Shown here one piece after another: positions 6,749-14,704 of a stretch of 24,896 bases of DNA. The translations under genes and the position numbers were made by a program. A model generated the notes under the pieces. That model was not told where the DNA came from and did no database searches. It saw only the letters and a list, made by a program, of their open reading frames with translations. How positions within the stretch are numbered: the stretch's first letter is position 1; the number at the start of each line of letters is the position of its first letter. The DNA is taken from positions 1-24,896 of the forward strand of contig CAKOLT010000015.1 of NCBI GenBank assembly GCA_934096315.1. The letters are read 5' to 3'. This stretch comes from an uncultured Bacilli bacterium. GTDB taxonomy: Bacteria > Bacillota_I > Bacilli_A > RF39 > UBA660.

Positions 6749-8240
6749 AACATTCTTTTCTTTTTTTAAGTAGTGGTATAAATAATCCCAATAAAGATAG
6801 AACCCCAAGTACAATATAAGTACCCACACTATCTAGTGTTTGAGGATTACTTATAGTATTTTTTTCTGCTAAAGTATAAATACTAAAATGATCCGTATTA
6901 AATACAGCATAACCATCTTCTACTTTTACATCATATTCAACTACTTTATTATCATCACTTACATAATATACTACTAAATCTTTATCTTTTAACTCTTCTT
7001 TTATAGGAATTCTAACCTCAAAAGTACCATTATCAAGTTTAGTAATATTTTTATCTAATGAATTAGAAAACAATTTTAAATCAAATGTATCACTATTAGT
7101 AACATTAAGTAATTTAATTATTTTATCATAACTATCTCCATCAGTTAATCTAGCTACACTAATTAATGTATCTAAAGGTATTAAAGCATTTGAAGTATTT
7201 ATTTGCACACCACTCTTAGCGTCTTCTGTAGCAAAACTTATATTATTATTTATTTTAGAACTATCCTTAATAACTACAACACTAAGTGATTTATCCCCAA
7301 TATTTAAAGTATAATACTTATCTAAAATTCTATCATCTACTAGAAAATGATAATAAGCATCCTCATTATAATAATTAGTATTCATATAATATTCAGCATA
7401 ATCTTCTTTAGTATAAATATTTAACTCACTTTGTGCCCAGCTAGCTACATTTTCATAATTATTCATTGCCTCGTTCTTTTCGCTCTCTAAATACTCACTA
7501 ACAGTAAGTCCATCCTTAACCTCAATACCAATATCCCCAAAAGTATCACTTATTCTCTTTTCAATCGCACTTTTAACATCTTCTGTATCATCATCAACAT
7601 AGATAATATGTTTAGCTTCTACTCCCATTCCATCTCTAACGTAATATATTGCCCCATTATAAACTAATTTAAAAGCTCCAATATTTTCATCATAGAAAGG
7701 ACGAAGATCTCCCCCTCTTACATCTAAATAGAAATGAAAATTCTTATAACCAATTGCTCTTCTTAATTCCTGAGAATAATTTTGTAAACTTGCAACATCA
7801 TCACTATATAGAAAATAATTTACAAGTTCCATGTCTGTAAGTTCATAAACTTTTTTACCTCCAAGGGTATTAATAAGACCATCCACAATCTTTTTTATAG
7901 TCTTATCATAGTTATAAACAATATTAACTTCTATTTTCTCTTCATCAGGTTGCCATCCATGATATACTAAATTACACTTTGTATAATCTTCATTACAACT
8001 TGATGGGTAAATAGCATAATCCTCATAACTTTTATTACCTGTAGTATTAGCTAAAATATAAAAATATTCATCTAGTATAAATATTGCCTCACTTTCATTA
8101 GTAGGTTTAATGCCATTAATAACTAAATTCCCATCTGTAAGAAGTGAATCAAAGTTAGCTTTTGCATAAGTATTACTAGGCATTATAAATAATACTGCAA
8201 GTAAGAAACCAAGTACCCCGTATAGTTTTTTGTTTCTCAT
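6747..8240 (-). CDS. Secreted, probably sortase-anchored surface protein
   Basis: The product has 497 residues. A signal peptide is clear at about 1-26 (KKLYGVLGFLLAVLFIMPSNTYA). The body has no domain I can name. Near the C-terminus a beta-rich segment reads FEVRIPIKEELKDKDLVVYY and then GYAVFNTDHFSIYTLAE. This pattern is common just before the anchor in Firmicute surface proteins. The end is a cell-wall sorting signal: NPQTLD at about 465-470, a hydrophobic helix (TYIVLGVLSLLGLFIPLL) and a KKRKEC tail. NPQT resembles sortase-B-type motifs rather than LPXTG; no sortase gene is in the window. AGGAGGAG sits before the ATG. The gene lies inside the suf cluster but has its own terminator on each side, so it is probably an insertion unrelated to Fe-S assembly. 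Its function is unknown. Confidence 0.75.
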   Translation of the reverse strand: MRNKKLYGVLGFLLAVLFIMPSNTYAKANFDSLLTDGNLVINGIKPTNESEAIFILDEYFYILANTTGNKSYEDYAIYPSSCNEDYTKCNLVYHGWQPDEEKIEVNIVYNYDKTIKKIVDGLINTLGGKKVYELTDMELVNYFLYSDDVASLQNYSQELRRAIGYKNFHFYLDVRGGDLRPFYDENIGAFKLVYNGAIYYVRDGMGVEAKHIIYVDDDTEDVKSAIEKRISDTFGDIGIEVKDGLTVSEYLESEKNEAMNNYENVASWAQSELNIYTKEDYAEYYMNTNYYNEDAYYHFLVDDRILDKYYTLNIGDKSLSVVVIKDSSKINNNISFATEDAKSGVQINTSNALIPLDTLISVARLTDGDSYDKIIKLLNVTNSDTFDLKLFSNSLDKNITKLDNGTFEVRIPIKEELKDKDLVVYYVSDDNKVVEYDVKVEDGYAVFNTDHFSIYTLAEKNTISNPQTLDSVGTYIVLGVLSLLGLFIPLLKKRKEC

Positions 8241-8315
8241 TTTCTCCTCCTAGTATAAGGATAACATATTTTTAACTATTTTTCCAGTATTTTTTTTATA
8301 TTTTTAATAAATAAT

Positions 8316-8336
8316 AAAAAGAGTCTTTCGGCTCCT
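8316..8336 (-). terminator. Terminator after sufU
   Basis: On the - strand AAGGAG and CTCTTT flank a CCGAAAGA core: a 6-bp stem (one G-U) with a C-A mismatch, a closing C-G pair and a GAAA loop. TTATT follows. It begins about five bases after the sufU stop and closes the sufCDSU operon. Confidence 0.65.
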
Positions 8337-8341
8337 TATAC

Positions 8342-8755
8342 TTATTTAATAATTTTATCTACTGCTCTCACAAAAAGTGTAGCACATCCCTTTCTCGAAG
8401 GCTGTTTTCCTATATCTTCATACACAATAGCTTCCTCTAAAATATCTTTATCAAAATCCTCTTCATTAACCATCTTATTATAATTATCTATAATATTTTT
8501 AGCTTCCTCTACACTCTTTCCTTTAAGTAGTTTGCACATAATTGAAGAAGATGATATGCATATAACACAAGCTTCTCCCTCAAAAGTAACATCCTTAATA
8601 ATACCATCCTCTTCTTTAAGATATACATTAATATTATCTATACAAGAGTGATTCCTAGAATTTTCTACATGGTATCCCTCTTCACTAGGAACCTTTCTAT
8701 ATGGAGAATTCTCATAATTATCTAGTATAATACTTCTTTTTAAATCTCTATCCAA
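8342..8755 (-). CDS. sufU: SufU, sulfur-transfer partner of SufS
   Basis: SufU accepts persulfide sulfur from SufS through a zinc-bound cysteine site and passes it to SufBCD. The product has 137 residues, close to the usual 140-150. The three expected cysteines are present: HSCIDN near 38 (the family's NPxCGD, with the Asp kept two residues after the Cys), EGEACVICISSSS near 62, and RKGCATLFVRAV near 123. The N-terminal LKRSIILDNYENSPYR segment also fits the family. It starts one base after sufS ends, in the same operon, and is followed by a terminator. Confidence 0.92.
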   Translation of the reverse strand: MDRDLKRSIILDNYENSPYRKVPSEEGYHVENSRNHSCIDNINVYLKEEDGIIKDVTFEGEACVICISSSSIMCKLLKGKSVEEAKNIIDNYNKMVNEEDFDKDILEEAIVYEDIGKQPSRKGCATLFVRAVDKIIK

Positions 8756-8756
8756 C

Positions 8757-9953
8757 TTAGATTATCTCCTTCCATATATTTTCACTATTTTTAAGCACTT
8801 TAATTAATAAATCAATCTCTTCTTTAGTATTATAAAAACTTAAACTAATACGGCACGTATTATTAACCCCAAGTACATCTCCAAGAATCTTAGCACAATG
8901 ATTACCTGCCCTTACACATATATTATATTTATCTAAATATACTGCAGTATCCTGAGCAAATACCCCTTTTATATTAAATGATGTAGTTGTACCAATTATC
9001 TTATCATTATAAACTTCAATAAATGGTAGTTTCTTTAACTCTTCCCTTAAATATTTTGATAAATTAATCTCATATTCTTGTATTTTATCTATACCAATTC
9101 TTTCTATATAATCTATAGCTTCTCCAAGAGCAATAACCCCTTCTATATTACTAGTTCCAGCCTCTAATCTAGTAGGCACCTCTCTAAGTTCTACATAACC
9201 ATCACTATGAAATATTGCATTCATTCCCCCACCATATCTAACAGGAACAATCTTATCAAGTAAATCATATTTACCATAAAGAATACCTACCCCAGATGGA
9301 GCATACATCTTATGACCAGACACTGCAAGAAAATCTATATTCATTGAAGTTACATCTATTTTAGAGTGTGCCATACTCTGAGCAGCATCCACTACTAACT
9401 TTATATTCTTTTTATGAAGTATTTCTCCAATACTCTTAATATCACGAGTATCCCCAAGAACATTCGTTATATGAGCAATTGACACTACTTTAGTCTTATC
9501 TGATATTGTATTATTTAAATTCTCAATCGTAACAGTATCATCCTCATCAAGTGGTATATAACTTATTTTTAATTTCTTTTCTTCTGCAAGTTTAAACCAT
9601 GGTAAGATATTAGAAGCATGTTCTGATTTTGTAAGTAGTATTTCGTCTCCTTCATTTAAATAATACTTAAAATACCCAAAAACTATCATATTAAGACTAT
9701 CAGTAGTCCCTGATGTAAAAACTATTTCATCTTTATTTTCACAATTAATAAAGTTCTTAACCTTATCTCTTACTTCCTCATACTTATTGGATACAATCAA
9801 AGAATTCTTATAATCCCCACGATGAATATTTGCAGTATATTTATCATAATAATCATTAACAGCATTTTCTACTACTTTAGGCTTTAAAGTTGTTGCCCCA
9901 TTATCAAAGTATACTAAGGTATCATTTAAAATACTAAAGTCTTCTCTATTCAC
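8757..9953 (-). CDS. sufS: Cysteine desulfurase SufS
   Basis: This PLP enzyme converts cysteine to alanine and a protein-bound persulfide for Fe-S assembly. VYFDNGATTLKP lies at the N-terminus. VFTSGTTDSLNMI and TKSEHASNILPW are PLP and substrate contacts. VVDAAQSMAH holds the PLP-binding Asp, AVSGHKMYAPSGVGILYG holds the Schiff-base Lys, and RAGNHCAK holds the catalytic Cys. The product has about 398 residues. I chose GTG 9953 because GGGGGTGA lies five bases upstream. The longer frame from TTG 9968 would place that site inside the gene. The start overlaps the sufD end by eight bases, which suggests translational coupling. Confidence 0.96.
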   Translation of the reverse strand: MNREDFSILNDTLVYFDNGATTLKPKVVENAVNDYYDKYTANIHRGDYKNSLIVSNKYEEVRDKVKNFINCENKDEIVFTSGTTDSLNMIVFGYFKYYLNEGDEILLTKSEHASNILPWFKLAEEKKLKISYIPLDEDDTVTIENLNNTISDKTKVVSIAHITNVLGDTRDIKSIGEILHKKNIKLVVDAAQSMAHSKIDVTSMNIDFLAVSGHKMYAPSGVGILYGKYDLLDKIVPVRYGGGMNAIFHSDGYVELREVPTRLEAGTSNIEGVIALGEAIDYIERIGIDKIQEYEINLSKYLREELKKLPFIEVYNDKIIGTTTSFNIKGVFAQDTAVYLDKYNICVRAGNHCAKILGDVLGVNNTCRISLSFYNTKEEIDLLIKVLKNSENIWKEII

Positions 9954-10719
9954 ATATATCACCCCCAATCTTATTTAAACAATCTATTATTTTTTCTTTA
10001 AAGTTAAAACCATTTTCTAAGTTAGCAAGAATATGACCCTTTACAAGGAGATTAATCGCATCTTTATAATAAAGTCCCCTGCTAGATAAATAGAATATAT
10101 CTCTCTGATTAAATGTACCAATAACAGAACCATGTTTAGCCTCTACATCATCTTCTTCAATATACATATTAGGTTTAACCATACATGCATTATCCCCAAG
10201 AGTAATTATCTTAGTTTCTTGATTTAAATAACAATTAGTATTCCCTTTAGGTAAAACACTATCTATATTAACATCAACACTTGCCTTAGATAACGCCAGA
10301 ATATGATAATATATATCAGATACTGTATTTTTATTTAAATGATTTACAATTATATTATGCTTTGCATTATCTTTAGAAAGACTTGAAGCCATATACTTTA
10401 TCTTAGCATTTTCCCCAAGTAGATTAATTATTACATTATCATCATTTGTTATATTATTATAAAATTTATTAATTCTTAATATAGAATCCTCTCTTATATC
10501 ATATGTAATTTTATTCTCTAAACCTTCTAATGAAGAATATTCAAATAATGTTACTGTAATATTTTCTTTTAACGCTATATTTAATTTTATCTTATGAGAG
10601 CCTATATATTCTATGAAATAATCCCCGCCAGTTAAAAAATATATTGAATTATTAGAGATAACTATATTTTCAGAAGAAAAATCCTCTAGTACATTATCTC
10701 TTACTATTATTTTATTCAT
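9946..10719 (-). CDS. sufD: Short SufD-like scaffold protein
   Basis: SufD pairs with SufB on two SufC ATPases. The product has about 257 residues, far shorter than the usual 420-430. The N-terminal helical domain is missing and the protein starts directly in the beta-helix. The C-terminal family block is clear: NMYIEEDDVEAKHGSVIGTF, then FYLSSRGLYYKDAINLLVKGHI, with the conserved His in KHGS. ATG 10719 is used because GGAGAAG lies upstream; a longer frame from 10749 runs into sufC without a better site. It overlaps sufC by eight bases and sufS by eight bases. Short SufD forms are known in reduced genomes, so this is probably functional. Confidence 0.9.
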   Translation of the reverse strand: MNKIIVRDNVLEDFSSENIVISNNSIYFLTGGDYFIEYIGSHKIKLNIALKENITVTLFEYSSLEGLENKITYDIREDSILRINKFYNNITNDDNVIINLLGENAKIKYMASSLSKDNAKHNIIVNHLNKNTVSDIYYHILALSKASVDVNIDSVLPKGNTNCYLNQETKIITLGDNACMVKPNMYIEEDDVEAKHGSVIGTFNQRDIFYLSSRGLYYKDAINLLVKGHILANLENGFNFKEKIIDCLNKIGGDICE

Positions 10720-11464
10720 GTATATCTTCTCCGTCTGTATTATAATCATTATAGCCTTTAGTTTCTATTATTTCTGCTAAAGATGAAGTACCAGTTTTCT
10801 CTATTCTACCATTTTTCATTATATGTACATAATCAGGTTTAATACTCTCTAACACTTTAGGATGATGAGTAATAATTAATATCATTGCCCCACTTTCTTT
10901 CTGATACTTACTAATTTCTTCAGATACTATCTTTAAACTATCTACATCTAACCCAGAATCAAGCTCATCTAATATTATAAAACTTGGTTTTAATAATTTA
11001 ATCTGTAAAACTTCATTCTTCTTTTTCTCTCCCCCACTAAAACCAACATTTAATGATCTATGAATTAAACTCTTATCCATTTTTAGTTCGTCAGAGGCTT
11101 TTTCACATTTCAAGTAGAAATCATATAACCCAATATTCTTTCCCTCTTTTGCAGATAAAGCTGTTTTTAAAAAGTCCTGTGTAGAGACTCCCTCAATCTG
11201 AGTTGGCTCTTGCATAGCAAGAAATATCCCTAACCTGCTTATCTCATCTGTCTGCATTTTTAACAAGTCAGCACCATTATATGTAACACTACCATTTAAT
11301 ACCTTGTAATTCTTATCACCCATAATTACTCTAGATAATGTTGACTTACCAATACCATTCGGACCCATTAAAGCATGAATTTCTCCCTCTTTAATTGTTA
11401 GGTTAAAATCATTTAATACTTTTTTATTATTAATAGATACATCTAAGTTCTTTATTACTAACAT
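10712..11464 (-). CDS. sufC: SufC ATPase
   Basis: Cytoplasmic ABC-type ATPase that powers SufBCD. It has 250 residues, as expected. Motifs in order: Walker A GPNGIGKST near 30, Q-loop region AMQEPTQIEGVS, signature FSGGEKKKNE near 141, Walker B FIILDELDSGLDVD near 163, and H-loop LIITHH near 196. ATG 11464 was chosen because AAGGAGGTAAGT lies directly upstream; the ATG five codons earlier contains that site. It is the first gene of sufCDSU, with an extended -10 about 30 bases upstream. Confidence 0.96.
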   Translation of the reverse strand: MLVIKNLDVSINNKKVLNDFNLTIKEGEIHALMGPNGIGKSTLSRVIMGDKNYKVLNGSVTYNGADLLKMQTDEISRLGIFLAMQEPTQIEGVSTQDFLKTALSAKEGKNIGLYDFYLKCEKASDELKMDKSLIHRSLNVGFSGGEKKKNEVLQIKLLKPSFIILDELDSGLDVDSLKIVSEEISKYQKESGAMILIITHHPKVLESIKPDYVHIMKNGRIEKTGTSSLAEIIETKGYNDYNTDGEDIHE

Positions 11465-11493
11465 ACTTACCTCCTTCATTTATAACACACTAT

Positions 11494-11502
11494 ATTATAT
11501 CA
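11494..11502 (-). promoter_or_regulatory. Predicted promoter of sufCDSU
   Basis: Extended -10 TGATATAAT on the - strand about 30 bases before the sufC start. No good -35 is seen at 17 bases, which fits extended -10 use. No Fe-S regulator site was recognised. Confidence 0.55.
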
Positions 11503-11540
11503 CAAATAGTTAAGATTTTATTAAAAAACTTTAAATTTAT

Positions 11541-11548
11541 GGTATTAT
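11541..11548 (+). promoter_or_regulatory. Predicted promoter of the EEP-family gene
   Basis: TATTAT at 11543-11548 is preceded by TGG (extended -10) and lies 16 bases before the ATG at 11565. The leader is very short and holds a GAGGTG ribosome binding site. It is divergent from the sufCDSU promoter. Confidence 0.5.
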
Positions 11549-11564
11549 ATATTTGAGGTGCAAA

Positions 11565-12293
11565 ATGAAAGAAGTAATCATATGTAGTTTTAATGTTAGA
11601 AATAAATACTGGATTAAAAATTGGGATGGAGAAAGCTATCCAGAAAAACTTGCTAAATTTATAAAGGATAAAAAAATAGATATTATTGGCCTCCAGGAGC
11701 TCACAAAAACCTATGAAAAAAAACTTAAATTATATTTAAGTGGTTATAAAATCTTTGGTAAATATAGATATGGACACAATATCTTTCTAAGAAGAATTAA
11801 TGAGGCCACTTCATTTGTTACTAATATGAACATTATAGAACACGAAAATAGATACTTAACAAGAGTACCTTTTATTTATAAAGCAAGAGTCCCAAGAGTA
11901 ATGACTAGCCTATATACAGGTAACTTATTTATAATAAATGTCCATATGGAATACATAAATAATATCTCCAAGAGGCATCAATTAAAAGTCCTATACAAAT
12001 ACATAATTAAAAACATTGATAAAAAAATAATCATTATGGGGGACTTTAACATGACACTAAAAAATCCCCATTTCAAAGATTTTATAAATAAATTAAAACA
12101 AGTAAATATATTTTTAGTAGAAAACAAAGTTAATACCTATATGAAACCTGGTAAAGAAAAAATCCTTGATCACATATTCGTTAGTAGTCATTTTAATGTT
12201 ATAGATAGTTATGTATATACTGATAAAAATTTTTGCAATATAAGTGACCATAGACCCATTATTGCCAGGATAAAAGAAAAAGATTCAGATTAA
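11565..12293 (+). CDS. Endonuclease/exonuclease/phosphatase (EEP) family protein
   Basis: The product has 242 residues, a compact EEP fold. Metal and catalytic motifs appear in order: SFNVR (Asn near 10), IIGLQEL (Glu near 45), INVHMEY (His near 127), IMGDFNMTL (Asp 160, Asn 162), ILDHIFVS and ISDHRPI (Asp/His near 228). All key residues are present, so a Mg-dependent phosphodiesterase or phosphatase is expected. The substrate cannot be told; members range from DNA repair nucleases to lipid and nucleotide phosphatases. There is no signal peptide. ATG 11565 has GAGGTG four bases upstream; a TTG frame start at 11553 overlaps that site. It is one of the few + strand chromosomal genes here and converges on the next gene with a shared terminator. 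Confidence 0.88.
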   Translation: MKEVIICSFNVRNKYWIKNWDGESYPEKLAKFIKDKKIDIIGLQELTKTYEKKLKLYLSGYKIFGKYRYGHNIFLRRINEATSFVTNMNIIEHENRYLTRVPFIYKARVPRVMTSLYTGNLFIINVHMEYINNISKRHQLKVLYKYIIKNIDKKIIIMGDFNMTLKNPHFKDFINKLKQVNIFLVENKVNTYMKPGKEKILDHIFVSSHFNVIDSYVYTDKNFCNISDHRPIIARIKEKDSD

Positions 12294-12305
12294 TTCTGAA
12301 TCTTT
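12279..12305. terminator. Bidirectional terminator, 11-bp perfect stem
   Basis: AAAGATTCAGA pairs with TCTGAATCTTT around a 5-base loop. The T-rich side works for the + gene and the A-rich side gives T for the - gene. The + stop codon overlaps the stem and loop, and the - stop lies just outside it. Confidence 0.9.
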
Positions 12306-12306
12306 A

Positions 12307-13038
12307 TTAACTTCTAATTTGACCAACTAACTTAGCTCCACCAGTAGCAGAATCAAAAATTATATTACCTGTAAAGCTTGCTCCTTGTTCTTCATCTTGA
12401 GGATTAGTTGTCTCATTTACACCGTCCTCATTATTACTTAACCAAATAACAAGATAATATGTTGCATCTGTAGGAAGTTCTGAAGTACCTGCACTAACTT
12501 CTAATTCAGTTGCTCCATTTTCAAATGTAATAGCAGCTGATGGTAAAGTAGCAGGTGTTGTACTAGGAAATTCAGGAATAGCAGTAGCACCTGATCCAGT
12601 AACTTCAGTTAAATTATCAACACTTCCAGATAATAATCTAAATTTAAGGTTCTTAAATCCACTTTGTTGTACTTCTAATTTACCAGTAAACTTCATAGCG
12701 TCTCCACTATTAGAAATTTTTACTTCATAAACCTTACATATACGATATCCTCTTTCATCTACACAGTTATTAGTAGTATTAACTGCACTGATAACATCAC
12801 TATCATTTAAAGGAATAAAGTCTGCTGTTGGTTGAAGACTATCATAACCAGCTCCTGTTCTTGGTACTACCTCATTAATTGACATAGTAGAAGCAAACTT
12901 ATATGCTGTTACCTCCACTTGTCTATCACCTTGTAATTGAGCAGTGAAATATGCAAATGTTGCACCAACAATTGCTACAATTAAAGTAATAATACTAATA
13001 ACAATTAAAAATATTCCCTTTCCGCTTCTTGTTTCCAT
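12307..13038 (-). CDS. SipW-type secreted surface protein, TasA/camelysin-like (paralogue 1)
   Basis: The product has 243 residues. The N-terminus GIFLIVISIITLIVAIVGATFAYFTA is a SipW-dependent-type signal (hydrophobic helix, then GATFA and YF, with the cut expected near residue 29). The mature part is beta-rich and rich in Ser/Thr/Asn. It shares with its two neighbours IPLNDSDV or related, a close cysteine pair (CVDERGYRIC), YYLVIWLSNNE near 200, and a C-terminal GGAKLVGQ. Family knowledge: such proteins form extracellular fibres or matrix after cleavage by a SipW-like peptidase. That peptidase is not in the window. The gene has its own promoter and an AAAGGAGG site, so it is not simply the third gene of an operon. 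Its exact role is unknown. Confidence 0.7.
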   Translation of the reverse strand: METRSGKGIFLIVISIITLIVAIVGATFAYFTAQLQGDRQVEVTAYKFASTMSINEVVPRTGAGYDSLQPTADFIPLNDSDVISAVNTTNNCVDERGYRICKVYEVKISNSGDAMKFTGKLEVQQSGFKNLKFRLLSGSVDNLTEVTGSGATAIPEFPSTTPATLPSAAITFENGATELEVSAGTSELPTDATYYLVIWLSNNEDGVNETTNPQDEEQGASFTGNIIFDSATGGAKLVGQIRS

Positions 13039-13061
13039 TTTTATTTTCCTCCTTTATTATA

Positions 13062-13090
13062 ATAATAACAAAAAAAATGTAAAAAATCAA
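13062..13090 (-). promoter_or_regulatory. Predicted promoter of paralogue 1
   Basis: TTGATT (13085-13090), 17-base spacer, TATTAT (13062-13067), followed by AAAGGAGG before the start at 13038. Confidence 0.6.
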
Positions 13091-13109
13091 TAGCTATATT
13101 TCATTTTAC

Positions 13110-13136
13110 AAAAAATAACCATAATTAATTATGGTT
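13110..13136 (-). terminator. Terminator of paralogue 2
   Basis: AACCATAATT and AATTATGGTT form a perfect 20-base palindrome at 13117-13136, followed on the - strand by ATTTTTT. The stop codon lies within it. Confidence 0.8.
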
Positions 13137-13718
13137 AACATGAGCAACTAATTTAGCTCCACTAGTAGCTTCATAGGTCAAACTAGCATCAAACTTACCT
13201 CCAGCATCTTCCTCATCCTGAGACTCCTCAATATTCGTAAGCCATATTATTAATGTAAACTCTGTCTTTTCATTAGAATTTAAACTAAAACTATTCCCAA
13301 GTGATAATTTAATCCCATCCCCTGTTTCTGTCGGAGACACATATTCATTACCATTTTTATCTAATACAGCATATGTCATACGAACAACATCTTCCTTATT
13401 GAAATTCATGGTACCTATTAGTTCCATTGGATCCCCATTATTCTCTAGTTTTATTTTATATGAAATACAAGCTCCCCAATTCTTATAATCAACACATTTA
13501 TTATTATATGCCGTCATATAATCTTCATCATTCATAGGTATAAGTTTATTACCATAATATTCTGGATCTACTTCAAGAGCCATATTAAATTTAAATGCCT
13601 CTGCTTCAACATTCCTATCCCCTCTCATACTAGCATTAAAAAATGCTAAAGTGGCTCCAAGAGTAGCTACTATCAAAGTCAATATTCCTAGTACTAATCC
13701 CAAATCTTTATTCTTCAT
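13125..13718 (-). CDS. SipW-type secreted surface protein, TasA/camelysin-like (paralogue 2)
   Basis: The product has 197 residues, the shortest of the three tandem copies. The signal is LGLVLGILTLIVATLGATLAFFNAS, with the cut expected after GATLA near residue 25. The mature part repeats the layout of its neighbours: IPMNDEDYM, the cysteine pair CVDYKNWGAC (Cys-x8-Cys as in paralogue 1), KLENNGDPMEL, FTLIIWLTNIEES near 160 and a C-terminal TSGAKLVAH. Sequence identity with paralogue 1 is clearly higher than with paralogue 3. The start has TAGGAGAT upstream, and promoter and terminator are its own. A structural role at the cell surface is inferred from the family. Confidence 0.7.
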   Translation of the reverse strand: MKNKDLGLVLGILTLIVATLGATLAFFNASMRGDRNVEAEAFKFNMALEVDPEYYGNKLIPMNDEDYMTAYNNKCVDYKNWGACISYKIKLENNGDPMELIGTMNFNKEDVVRMTYAVLDKNGNEYVSPTETGDGIKLSLGNSFSLNSNEKTEFTLIIWLTNIEESQDEEDAGGKFDASLTYEATSGAKLVAHVNHN

Positions 13719-13745
13719 AATAAATATCTCCTATCTCCTAGTATA

Positions 13746-13774
13746 ATGATAGCAAATATTTAAAAAAAAAGCAA
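13746..13774 (-). promoter_or_regulatory. Predicted promoter of paralogue 2
   Basis: TTGCTT (13769-13774), 17-base spacer ending TTTGC, TATCAT (13746-13751). The start region TTATACTAGGAG also occurs before the sortase-anchored protein at 8240. Confidence 0.55.
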
Positions 13775-13800
13775 GAAAAAAACACAAATAAATTGTGTTT
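13773..13800 (-). terminator. Terminator of paralogue 3
   Basis: AAACACAA and TTGTGTTT (13793-13800 and 13780-13787 on +) form an 8-bp stem with a 5-base loop, followed on the - strand by a T-run. Confidence 0.8.
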
Positions 13801-14575
13801 ATTGAGTAGCTGTAAATGAAGCTCTAACTTTACCACCAGCAGCATTCATTGAAACAGTTCCAGAATAAGTTCCTGTTGCATCAACAGTATCTTGACCAGC
13901 TTCATTTTGACCTTTTTCTAAATCATTTAAGAATACTAAAATGTAATAATTTACAGGTGTGTTAGCAGTTAAACCAGCATTTGCATGGAAGTCTAAATTA
14001 TTAACTCCATCTCCAATAGCACCCTTCCAACCATTTTCAATAGCTGTATTATCTGTTGAATTATTTACTGTAGCTGGAGTAATTGTAATTGCTGAAGGAT
14101 CATTAACTACATTTGCAATATCATTAATATTATTAGAAGTAAATATTGCATAACCCCATTGTTCTTTATCTGCAGCAGTAACTGTCATTGATAAAATAAT
14201 ACTAGCATTATCTACAGTTTGAGTACTACTAGCTGTTACTTTCCATAAATGACATCCAGTATAACCAGCATTTGCACATTTAGCTCTTAAAGCTCCTTGA
14301 ATATCATTTGCAGTAATTGCTGAAGGATTTGCTAATCCAGTACCAAATTTAGCAGGAACTAAATCATGACTGTTAACTCCAGGTTCTGCAAAAGTTACCT
14401 CTTCAGCAGATACATCTAATGCTTCTGCTAAACCAGCTTGAGTTTGTCCTGTAATATCTCCAGGGTTAGTTGATGTACTTGCAGTGAAATATGCAAATGT
14501 TGCACCAATAATAGCTACTATTAATGTTGCTACACCAATAACACCATAAAATATGCCCCTTCCGTTATTTTCCAT
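13799..14575 (-). CDS. SipW-type secreted surface protein, TasA/camelysin-like (paralogue 3)
   Basis: The product has 258 residues. The signal GIFYGVIGVATLIVAIIGATFAYFTAS is a textbook SipW type, with the cut expected near residue 28. The mature part is Ala/Asn/Thr rich and much less acidic than paralogues 1 and 2, which fits a repeating extracellular subunit. It keeps the cysteine pair (CANAGYTGC, one residue shorter) and the YYILVFLNDLEKGQNE block before a GTVSMNAAGGKVR end. Codons are richer in GCA/GTA/ACA than those of the ATPase genes, as is common for highly expressed surface proteins. The gene has its own strong promoter and an AAAGGAGG site. Confidence 0.72.
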   Translation of the reverse strand: MENNGRGIFYGVIGVATLIVAIIGATFAYFTASTSTNPGDITGQTQAGLAEALDVSAEEVTFAEPGVNSHDLVPAKFGTGLANPSAITANDIQGALRAKCANAGYTGCHLWKVTASSTQTVDNASIILSMTVTAADKEQWGYAIFTSNNINDIANVVNDPSAITITPATVNNSTDNTAIENGWKGAIGDGVNNLDFHANAGLTANTPVNYYILVFLNDLEKGQNEAGQDTVDATGTYSGTVSMNAAGGKVRASFTATQ

Positions 14576-14602
14576 TTTTATCTATCCTCCTTTACAATAA
14601 TA

Positions 14603-14631
14603 ACTATACCAAATAATTAAATAAAAAGCAA
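14603..14631 (-). promoter_or_regulatory. Predicted promoter of paralogue 3
   Basis: TTGCTT (14626-14631), 17-base spacer ending TGG (extended -10), TATAGT (14603-14608). The AAAGGAGG site follows. Confidence 0.65.
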
Positions 14632-14669
14632 TACTTTTTATACAATTTTTTCACTTTTTTTATTAGTGT

Positions 14670-14704
14670 AAAAAATACCAATACTAGTTATTAGTATCAG
14701 TATT
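14670..14704 (-). terminator. Terminator after the coiled-coil gene
   Basis: A 13-bp stem (14674-14686 with 14692-14704, two adjacent G-U pairs on the - strand, 5-base loop) is followed by a T-run. The stop codon lies in the stem. It closes the ATPase region. Confidence 0.85.

Noticed and set aside
13959..14153. Open frame on + opposite secreted paralogue 3
   Set aside because: Antisense shadow; no ribosome binding site or family resemblance.
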